From Paramicrosporidium saccamoebae (lineage: Eukaryota > Rozellomycota), in the NCBI GenBank assembly GCA_002794465.1, contig MTSL01000157.1, positions 1-22,102 of the forward strand: a DNA stretch of 22,102 bases. Reading direction: 5' to 3'. The position numbers were made by a program, and so were the translations under genes. This document shows positions 15,749 to 22,102 of this stretch, one piece after another. The notes under the pieces were generated by a model. It was not told where the DNA came from and made no database searches. It saw only the letters and a list, made by a program, of their open reading frames with translations. Each line of letters opens with the position of its first letter. Position 1 is the stretch's first letter.

Positions 15749-16962
15749 ATGAGGGTGGGTGCGTTCCATGTACCCAGCTGGCTTGTGATTTCTGCACTTT
15801 TCATCTGGGAATCATTCGTGCTCATTATCATCATCACGCGGGTTAAATGTACGGCGGTAGTCACATGATTGACGGTAGATACAGAAATTGACTTTCGAAC
15901 GTATCTCCAGCATGCGCAACTCTTTACAAGCGGCGTTACGGATTACCAGAAACTTACTGGAGATAGTGGCCCTATTGCGTATCCGGCGGGTTATCTTTAC
16001 GCCTACGCGGCTGTCCAGTGGCTTTGCAATGACGGACAAGGACTGCTTGCTGCACAGGCCATTTTCGCTGTTCTATATCTTGTACAACTATCGCTTGTCT
16101 TTGCAATCTATCGCAAATGCAACGTATTGCGCAAGTGCTGCCTAAGCTGTAGATTCCATGGGCAGCATATTGCTTGGTGACCCTCAGCAAACGTCTGCAC
16201 TCTATCTTTGTCCTGCGCATGTTCAACGACTGCATTGCAATGACTCTACTTTTTGGGTCTGTCCTACTCCTCATCTACAAGAGATGGCTCCCTGCTGCCA
16301 TTGTATACAGTCTGGCACTCTCGGTAAAGATGAACATTTTGCTTTTCTACCCTGCCCTGCTGTTGATTCAGACCCGTGAAGTCGGAATCTGGAAGACCCT
16401 AAGACTCCAGGCTGCCATCCTCACTACGCAGATCTTGGCGGCGAGTCCATTTCTCCAAACCAATGCCTGGGCATATTTGTCAACAGCGTTTAATTTTGGC
16501 CGACATTTTGAATGGCAGTGGACAGTCAATTGGCGATTCGTCGGTGAGGCCAACTTTTTGAAATTGCAAAGTAGCAAGTTTCTCATCATGGGACACATTC
16601 TGTCGCTAATCTTGTGGGCACATGTGCGGACAGGCGGAATTTTCAACTTTATCACTTCTGTGATGACAGGACGGAAACAGGCCCGCATGGCACCCATCGA
16701 GATGGCGCGATGGATGTTTGAAGCCAATTTAATTGGGATTCTGTTCAGCCGAAGCTTACATTATCAATTTCTTTCCTGGTATCTTCCCACTATTCCCTTT
16801 ATGCTGCTGGCAGGCAACCGAGTCAGAATAACAGCCTCCGCCATCGCCTTCATGGGGATCGAGTATTGCTGGAACGTCTATCCTTCGACATTTAGCTCTT
16901 CGCTTCTTCTGTTCGTTCTGAACTGCTCTCTACTGATCGTTTCCGCTGCGAGTAGATACTGA
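15749..16962 (+). CDS. ALG3: Dol-P-Man:Man5GlcNAc2-PP-Dol alpha-1,3-mannosyltransferase ALG3, three exons
   Basis: ALG3 adds the first lumenal mannose from dolichol-phosphate-mannose to the N-glycan precursor in the ER membrane. The exons are 15749-15848, 15879-16123 and 16153-16962, with introns of 30 and 29 nt; the product is 384 aa. The spliced protein shows the family landmarks: YTEIDFRTYL across the first junction, LTGDSGPIAYPAGYLY, and AQAIFAVLYLV. These are followed by LHSIFVLRMFNDC, LALSVKMNILLF, WQWTVNWRFV and NLIGILFSRSLHYQFLSWY. Many hydrophobic segments fit a multispanning ER protein. Junction T/AT restores Tyr, and phase 0 at the second intron joins YRKCN to IPWAAYCL. It converges on gene A. 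The last ~85 bp of the gene and its 3' flank are duplicated downstream. Confidence 0.95.
15849..15878 (+). other. ALG3 intron 1 (30 nt)
   Basis: GTACGG donor and CGGTAG acceptor. Removal produces the conserved (Y)TEIDF motif. Confidence 0.9.
16124..16152 (+). other. ALG3 intron 2 (29 nt)
   Basis: GTATTG donor, CCTAAG near the end and CTGTAG acceptor. Unspliced, the frame ends at a TGA shortly after; spliced, ALG3 homology continues without loss. Confidence 0.9.
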
Positions 16963-17245
16963 TGGATGAAGAAATGTTGTTATTTATACAAATAATTTAT
17001 TGCTGTGACGTAGAAAACTGATTAGCATGGCTTTTGGAAATAGTTCCCTAGTATGGAGAAGGGATAATCAGGACAATCGATGAAGGATAATGTTATTTGT
17101 GAGACTATAAATGGGTCGTTGGATCGACTGAATAAATTCTCTTCTCGCCTAAACTGGGCCGTGGTATTATCCCCATTACGCGACAATTGCTACCTTTAAT
17201 AAAACTAGCTGGCCAAGGATCCAGGCATGGCATCTTTGTCAGAGT
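16875..17245. repeat. Tandem duplication of the ALG3/gene A 3' junction, copy 1
   Basis: This copy includes the functional ALG3 3' end (16875-17003), a 182-bp insertion, and a relic of the gene A 3' end (17186 to about 17232). The relic on the minus strand still reads AMPGSLAS-stop, comparable to gene A's AVPGFLAN-stop. Similarity to copy 2 (17246-17430) is near-identical around 16936-17003 and weaker at the outer ends. Confidence 0.85.
17004..17185. mobile_element. Putative 182-bp inverted-repeat insertion (MITE-like)
   Basis: The insert begins TGTGACGTA and ends TACGCGACA, whose reverse complement is TGTCGCGTA, matching 7 of 9. It is flanked by direct repeats ATTGC (16999-17003 and 17186-17190). 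The parallel copy at about 17371 reads ATTGCTACC without interruption, so it acts as an empty site. No transposase is encoded. Terminal repeats are short, so mobility is inferred. Confidence 0.5.
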
Positions 17246-17333
17246 CGTTTATCCCTCGACAATTAGCTCTTTGCTTCTTCCATTCATTCTGGATTGTTCT
17301 CTGTTGATCGTTTCCGCTGCGAGTAGATACTAA
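17246..17333 (+). pseudogene. Duplicated ALG3 C-terminal fragment
   Basis: The fragment encodes YPSTISSLLLPFIL then DCSLLIVSAASRY-stop, against YPSTFSSSLLLFVLNCSLL... in ALG3. Only about 28 codons are present, with no start or upstream exons, so it is a relic. The frame remains open. Confidence 0.8.
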
Positions 17334-17430
17334 TGGATGAAGAAATATTGTTATTTATACAAATAATTTATTGCTACCTCTTAATAAAACTAGTTGGCCA
17401 GGAATCCGGGCACGGCACCTTCCCATCTCT
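17246..17430. repeat. Tandem duplication of the ALG3/gene A 3' junction, copy 2
   Basis: This copy joins the ALG3 relic to the functional 3' end of gene A, without the 182-bp insert. The near-identical block includes TGATCGTTTCCGCTGCGAGT and the following flank to ATTGCTACC. Confidence 0.85.
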
Positions 17431-19219
17431 GGCAATATCCGTTGACAAAATAATTGAAAACATCCTCTGGCGCTTGATCGCCGACTACAAAGACGTCCAA
17501 TTCATCGGGATGCGTCCCGGTGATTGACGAAATGAGCGCTTTTATCACCATGTTTCGCTCTTCAGGACCCAACTGTAACCTTTCATCCTCGCTAGCGTGA
17601 TCCAATGCAGCTCTCAGCACTTTGGCACTCACCCGCCTAGGCATTTTCCCAGAGTTCCTACAGAGATCCTTATTCTTTGCTGTCACCAGCGCCTCGTTTA
17701 ATGACAGATACGCTCTCACCGTACTGCTCGTGACAACGTGGCGTAGCATGCTGAAAAGCTCCAGTGCAAAAACGTCATTTTGCCGGTCGAGCTGGCTAAA
17801 CACCCACGCTGTCGCAGGAACGGATAATTTGTCCTTGCTGAGGTATTTGTTTAGATCAGCACGATCTCGAATCACCAGAGAGGCCAGTCGCCAAAGAGAG
17901 CCGCGGAGCATTTTAATGCCAGAAACGGAGAGACTCCCTACAAGCCCCTTTAGAGCGCCACATGAACTGGGCAAGACTATTGGGGCCTCGGTAAGACATT
18001 TGGTCCGCTCGAGAACCGTTTCGAGTAGTTGTAAATTGACAACTCCATCAAGAGAGGCTGTGAGACTGGCAATGTCAGTACCATTCAGATCCAGTAAGGC
18101 GTCCCAGATTGGAATGGACACTTCCGAATTGCCAACCAGCGAACGTTCCATTAGAGTAAGAGTCATGTACCAATTGGAAAAGACTTTGCAAGAAAAGGTT
18201 TCTTTAGCAAAGATTAGTACTTCAGTCAAGAATTGTCGGTATTCTTGATGATTCACCGCCAAAGTTTTGCCGGCTCTTTCCATGAATAGTTTGAAAAAAT
18301 CTACCGGTATGGCATCGGTGGCCAGCAGCGATCCGACCATAATGACATCAGTCGGCCGAACTTCCAGCAGGGAGAGACTGCTAGTGTCAATGAGTTTATA
18401 GAGCATCAGGTGATTCATGGTGGACACGTGGTATTGCACCATTTTAAAGAATCCGTCAATGTGCAAACATCCGCCCAGACTGCCATTTAGGCCTGGTTCA
18501 GGCAGTACTGGCTCAAAGCTTGGTACCAGCGACACGAGATCTGCAGCTTCTTGAATAATTTTTCGATAAATAGCGGCTTGGTGACTCCCTTTTTGCAAAG
18601 CGCAAATGTCGCCCTTTTTTGCCTGTAATAGCACCGCGGCACCCTCAGGTTGCGTGAATACCGGCAGTATTGCCATTAAATCGGATTGTACGCTCTCTTG
18701 CACCTTTTCCAATGCGCAGAACTGTCCCACAAGATGCCGTTCCGATGTGCTACTGCTGAGACCTGGCGAAGTATTAAGCAGGGCAATTTTGCCAACCGAT
18801 TCTGGAATACTCTCCCAGGACTTGAGCACGTGTTCCCAAAGCGTTGGATCTTGCAATATGGGGAGGTTTTTCAAGAACGACATGTACTGGGCTATTTCGC
18901 CAGCCTCAAGGGGAGGTGGCTGCACAATGCATTTTAGCTGGCGCTCCGGCCGTGTAAACAACGGCAATTCGCTCAGCATTAACTGCACCATTCCACTCTC
19001 CAGAGTTTCTCTTGAAAGTTTTGACAGCGTCAGACATAGCTGACTGTTCGCATTGGCATCTTTTATGTTTGGATGCGCAGCAACAAAGGCATCCCAGGTA
19101 GACCGTCCCGAATCGAGACCATTGGATAGCTGTAAAATTGCGTCATGAGTCTGCTGCTCAGTAGACATGCCTCCCAACACGAAAGGTAGGAAGAGAAACA
19201 TCCGTAATGGGACCTTCAT
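17390..19219 (-). CDS. Secreted helical protein of unknown function (gene A)
   Basis: I do not recognise a known family. The frame is open to 19294, but without an ATG at its 5' end. The ATG at 19219 gives a signal-peptide-like start (MKVPLRMFLFLPFVLGG) and a 609-aa protein, so that start was chosen. The rest is mainly amphipathic, predicted helical, with a few Cys and no transmembrane segment. Its C-terminal ~190 residues resemble gene B (20023-21129). Shared points are SLWRLASLVI versus GFWRIAVAKLV, NEALV versus QDALV, VLRAALDHAS versus LLREILVDSG, and VFNYFVNGYC versus SIFNQVVTRYC. Both end in Y-C-x4-G-x-[VI]-P-G. The 3' end overlaps the duplicated ALG3 junction. It looks like a lineage-specific secreted family; in a parasite that could mean a host-interacting protein, which is inference. 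Confidence 0.7.
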   Translation of the reverse strand: MKVPLRMFLFLPFVLGGMSTEQQTHDAILQLSNGLDSGRSTWDAFVAAHPNIKDANANSQLCLTLSKLSRETLESGMVQLMLSELPLFTRPERQLKCIVQPPPLEAGEIAQYMSFLKNLPILQDPTLWEHVLKSWESIPESVGKIALLNTSPGLSSSTSERHLVGQFCALEKVQESVQSDLMAILPVFTQPEGAAVLLQAKKGDICALQKGSHQAAIYRKIIQEAADLVSLVPSFEPVLPEPGLNGSLGGCLHIDGFFKMVQYHVSTMNHLMLYKLIDTSSLSLLEVRPTDVIMVGSLLATDAIPVDFFKLFMERAGKTLAVNHQEYRQFLTEVLIFAKETFSCKVFSNWYMTLTLMERSLVGNSEVSIPIWDALLDLNGTDIASLTASLDGVVNLQLLETVLERTKCLTEAPIVLPSSCGALKGLVGSLSVSGIKMLRGSLWRLASLVIRDRADLNKYLSKDKLSVPATAWVFSQLDRQNDVFALELFSMLRHVVTSSTVRAYLSLNEALVTAKNKDLCRNSGKMPRRVSAKVLRAALDHASEDERLQLGPEERNMVIKALISSITGTHPDELDVFVVGDQAPEDVFNYFVNGYCQRWEGAVPGFLAN

Positions 19220-19356
19220 TGGAGCAAATCGGCAATCTACCAGGCTCACCCTATTTACCAAGAACCTGACCAATAAGAATCTTTGTTTACTCAATGTGGA
19301 TAGTTTTAATACAGCCCCAGAACATTGTAGTGTTTGTCGGTCCTATACGCAATCTT

Positions 19357-19695
19357 TTATAATATAAAACGCCTCAACTCTGTAAGCCTTGGAATTGGTT
19401 CTTCTGACAAAAAAGTGATTGCGGCCAGGTTGTGGATAGTATCTACATTGCGAATTGTCCTGCCAGCCTCTATGACACGTCGGGACCTATTATTTATAAT
19501 GTACACAAACTTGACCAGTGTAGCGCGTAATTTAAAAACTTTTACATGTCATGCGCTGACGCATAGTAGTAGAATCACCGCAGACTCGTGAAAGGGAGCT
19601 TGTCCATCGCCGATTTGCGGGCGAGCCTCTTGTATTCTTTCCACCAAATCCTTTGCACTCTTTACATTAGATTCCTCAAGCTCTTGATAATACAT
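19357..19695 (-). CDS. Tentative small two-exon gene of unknown function (gene D)
   Basis: On the minus strand an ATG at 19695 opens MYYQELEESNVKSAKDLVER then IQEARPQIGDGQAPFHESA. A TGA follows soon after, but the same frame reopens with FVYIINNRSRRVIEAGRTIR and NVDTIHNLAAITFLSEEPIP, ending ELRRFIL-stop at 19357. Both pieces look like helical protein. A 69-nt GTGATT...GTCAAG intron (19510-19578) joins them in phase 0 and gives 89 aa. The donor is acceptable but the acceptor and branch region are weak, so the exon structure may differ. No known family was identified. It lies upstream of gene A on the same strand, 137 bp away. Confidence 0.35.
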
Positions 19696-19705
19696 TGTTT
19701 TACAC

Positions 19706-19870
19706 ATCGATTAATTATATTACCAATAGAACTACCATGAATTAGTCCGCCACTTTACAGATTGGTACGTTGCATTATTAGTAGACCTACCGCTAACCGA
19801 TCCACCACGTTGCACATTGATTCATTGCATTATTATTAGACCTCGCACTAATCAATTCACCACCTTACAC
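19706..19870. repeat. 55-bp tandem repeats upstream of gene B
   Basis: Two clear 55-bp units (19761-19815 and 19816-19870) share TTGCATTATTA, AGACCT and CCACC blocks. A third degenerate unit lies at about 19706-19760. They lie about 150 bp upstream of the gene B start and could contain regulatory elements. Confidence 0.7.
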
Positions 19871-20022
19871 CTTGCAAAGAAATATGGATTACTATGCTGT
19901 CGTAACAAATTTCGGATCTTGCTCATAATATCCTTTTCTCGAATTATCCAATCAGAGCGCAGTACCCTGTAAACAGTGTGCCTCTTGGCCAATTGGAACG
20001 AAACGCAAATCGAGCTCCAGCC

Positions 20023-21129
20023 ATGTTGGTACGATGGACTCTGCTGCCGTTTCTGTTTCTATATTACAGTGATGGCTCAGGGACAACGGGACAATCAAAG
20101 CCGACAACACCGAGCGATCCTCGTTGTCTTTATTCGGCAAAATCGCATACGATTGAATTTACAGATTTTGTCAAAATGCTGCATCACGCAATAGATTCCA
20201 CTGATACGGCTACCGTTCGCGCTCTTGTGGATCGGTCGGACTGGCTGGTTAAAAAGTCCACAAAGGAGCAGAGGCATTCTGTGGCTCGGCTCTTGGCTGA
20301 AAACATAATATTTCTCAGTGAAATGTGCAAGTTTGTCAAGCGAAATCCATTTAATGGCTATCCCGAATTCCTAAAGACGGTGGCGAGAGATGTTACACGG
20401 CTAGGGCCAGGAGCATCACTCGTCCCGCTGCTAAAGCTACATTCCGAGTTCCCGTCGATTGTGGAGAGCAAGTACGACAGTCTTTACGATCTGATCGGGG
20501 CCGAAGATGTGCCTTTGGAGCATCTGGAGATGCTTCTACGAGACTCTAAATTTCTAAAAGACGACCATCTCAAGACTGCTACTGGCAAGGATGCCTTGGG
20601 GAGGATGCGGAGTAGAGTGAATCTCGACATAATGGCCCTTCTGAACAAAGGCTTTTGGCGTATTGCAGTTGCCAAACTTGTAGCAACTGCCCCCACTACT
20701 GCTGAAATGATTGAGCATTTAGCAAAGTTTGTCAATCATCCCCTTGCCTTTGCACAGCTTTACTATTTTGTCAGCCAAATGTTTCAGCATGTCAGTGTGC
20801 CTCCTCCGTCAACCTTTGCTGGACGCGTTTTCCAGGACGCTCTTGTAGCGCTCGAAACGGCCAACACGCCAGTGCCGATATGTCAGGATGCAGAAGGAAG
20901 GACAATGGTTTTACTAAGAGAGATTCTGGTGGACTCGGGGCAACTAGCAGAGGAAACTAGAGTAGATGTAGCCATCAGTCTGCTTTCTTGGGCCACCAAA
21001 AGACCAGTTGATTCATTTGACCGGCCTTTGAAGCCGGCCAAAGACGTGCCATCAATCTTCAACCAAGTAGTTACCAGGTATTGCGACAAGCACTCTGGAA
21101 TGATCCCAGGTCTCATGTTCGATGAATAA
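20023..21129 (+). CDS. Secreted helical protein, paralogue of gene A (gene B)
   Basis: The frame opens earlier at a GTG, but the ATG at 20023 gives a plausible signal peptide (MLVRWTLLPFLFLYYS) and a 368-aa protein. The mature part is helical and has no transmembrane segment or recognised domain. Its last ~190 residues align with gene A in the same order and nearly the same spacing. They end in YCDKHSGMIPG against YCQRWEGAVPG in gene A. Cysteines are few. The TAA stop is embedded in GAATAAATG, so AATAAA overlaps the stop, and an in-frame ATG follows immediately. The upstream region carries 55-bp tandem repeats. Genes A, B and probably C form a group of genes for secreted proteins. Confidence 0.7.
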   Translation: MLVRWTLLPFLFLYYSDGSGTTGQSKPTTPSDPRCLYSAKSHTIEFTDFVKMLHHAIDSTDTATVRALVDRSDWLVKKSTKEQRHSVARLLAENIIFLSEMCKFVKRNPFNGYPEFLKTVARDVTRLGPGASLVPLLKLHSEFPSIVESKYDSLYDLIGAEDVPLEHLEMLLRDSKFLKDDHLKTATGKDALGRMRSRVNLDIMALLNKGFWRIAVAKLVATAPTTAEMIEHLAKFVNHPLAFAQLYYFVSQMFQHVSVPPPSTFAGRVFQDALVALETANTPVPICQDAEGRTMVLLREILVDSGQLAEETRVDVAISLLSWATKRPVDSFDRPLKPAKDVPSIFNQVVTRYCDKHSGMIPGLMFDE

Positions 21130-21130
21130 A
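21125..21130 (+). terminator. Poly(A) signal overlapping the gene B stop
   Basis: AATAAA within GAATAAATG. The TAA stop of gene B is part of the hexamer. Confidence 0.5.
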
Positions 21131-21165
21131 TGTATTTTTGCTTAGTCATGGGGTGGGCTCCAATA

Positions 21166-22102
21166 ATGCGAATGTATGTGCCTCAGCTCCTACTGTCGCT
21201 GCTTGTCTTGGCTGTAAAGGCCAGTGACTTGAAAGTGTTTGAGGAATCGTGTGATGGTTTTATGACACGGATTCGGGGCGAAGCAGGCCCTTTATTGTAA
21301 TCCAATGTCCATTTCGTCATTTTAGGACCTCGGAAATTGCGAGCCGTCTCCCTACATCATGCGATAACACGCTAACCTTGCGTAAAATCTCTACGGTCAA
21401 CATACCCTCCGTAAAATACAAATTGCTGCTGTCTGGGCCAATTAGAGAACACTATCAAAACTGGGTAGACATTGCGCTGTGCCAATAGTGTAGGGGCGAC
21501 GGATCACAGAAAATGACCATCTGTTTAAGAAAATGAGTCTAAGAAAACTCAAAGATCAGAGTGTTTCTCTGCACATTGACGTGATGATAAGGGGCGAAGA
21601 TGAGGACGCGGGCGTTGGAGAACGACTTATTGCTGAATGGGCGCTGCAGGACGGTGTTTCTCCCGACAATAATCGGTTGCTTCGCTTGTACCAGGAACCG
21701 AATCCAACATGGAAAGTATTCATTCATAACGAGCAACGTCCCTCGTTCCACATCCAATTAGCCTCACGCGCGTATCACTATGTTAACACGTAGCCATAGC
21801 CAATGGTCACTTATTTTTAGATTTATCGAGGGCCTTACTCCGTCATGTATACGAAGCGTCTATTTAATGCCCACAGATTGGAACGTTTTTCCGCGTTCTG
21901 AGAAGACAAACTACGCAATACGAGTCAGGGCAGAATGCATCCGTCCCGAGTGTAACTGGACGTCTTTATTAAGAGAATTTGTAATTCCACCGTTCATGTA
22001 GTCGCTGACTTCTTTAGAGCGACTTTGGGCAGCAGACTATATACGCGATCAGCGCAAAGCAGAGAGAAATTGGCAGAGTCGTTGAATATACGTTTTTCGT
22101 TT
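21166..22102 (+). CDS. Multi-exon secreted or ER-targeted protein of unknown function (gene C), probably continuing past the window
   Basis: No family is recognised. The first exon encodes a strong signal peptide (MRMYVPQLLLSLLVLAVKA, then SDLKVFEESCDGF). Proposed exons are 21166-21296, 21326-21464, 21494-21789 and 21821 onward, separated by introns of 29, 29 and 31 nt (GTAATC, GTAGAC and GTAGCC donors; all end in TAG). All junctions keep frame. The product is mixed strand-rich, with Cys residues and an NWT sequon, suiting a lumenal or extracellular domain. Exon 4 may stop at TAG 21999-22001 (248 aa). Alternatively a 37-nt intron (21981-22017, GTAATT...TTTAG) leads to a further exon that stays open to the window end (SDFGQQTIYAISAKQREIGR). 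In-frame ATGs also occur at 21130, 21148 and 21172. It starts only 36 bp after the gene B stop. Confidence 0.5.

Noticed and set aside
21465-21488. Alternative 24-nt intron in gene C
   Set aside because: It leads quickly to a stop codon. The 29-nt version (21465-21493) keeps a long open frame.

Overview
The window is a gene-dense stretch of a eukaryotic nuclear genome. The best-supported genes are opisthokont housekeeping and regulatory genes: ribosomal protein uL15, NIP7, histone H2B, USO1/p115, separase, TAF13, ELP5 and ALG3, plus a homeodomain protein and a T-box transcription factor. T-box proteins are essentially confined to animals, their unicellular relatives and early-diverging fungi. 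Together with the extreme compaction and very short spliceosomal introns, this suggests an early-diverging fungus or fungus-like parasite such as a Rozellomycota/Cryptomycota relative. That placement is inference; the sequence alone does not prove it.

Layout, left to right. uL15 (-) and NIP7 (+) share a 39-bp divergent promoter. H2B (+) follows, with E2F-like sites upstream and a consensus histone 3' stem-loop downstream. USO1 (-) is divergent from a membrane-anchored serine hydrolase (+), then comes separase (+), split by one 34-nt intron. TAF13 (-) and ELP5 (-) are 25 bp apart. A repeat-rich promoter region separates ELP5 from a homeodomain gene (+), which converges on the T-box gene (-). 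Next are a poorly resolved spliced gene (+, about 14775-15639) and ALG3 (+, three exons). ALG3 converges on a secreted protein, called 'gene A' here (-). The shared 3' junction of ALG3 and gene A is tandemly duplicated, and one copy carries a 182-bp insertion that looks like a small inverted-repeat mobile element. A tentative small gene (-, 'gene D'), 55-bp tandem repeats, a second secreted paralogue of gene A ('gene B', +), and a multi-exon secreted protein running to the window end ('gene C', +) complete the window.

Introns are mostly 29-37 nt, begin GTA or GTG and end AG. Several genes become complete and family-length only when these are removed (NIP7, TAF13, ALG3, separase), so ORF-only reading mis-calls many starts and ends here. 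Poly(A) signals often overlap the stop codon. No rRNA, tRNA, CRISPR array or prokaryotic feature was found. The most unusual content is the ultrashort intron set, the metazoan-type histone stem-loop, the secreted paralogue pair A/B, and the duplicated ALG3/gene A junction with its filled and empty insertion site.
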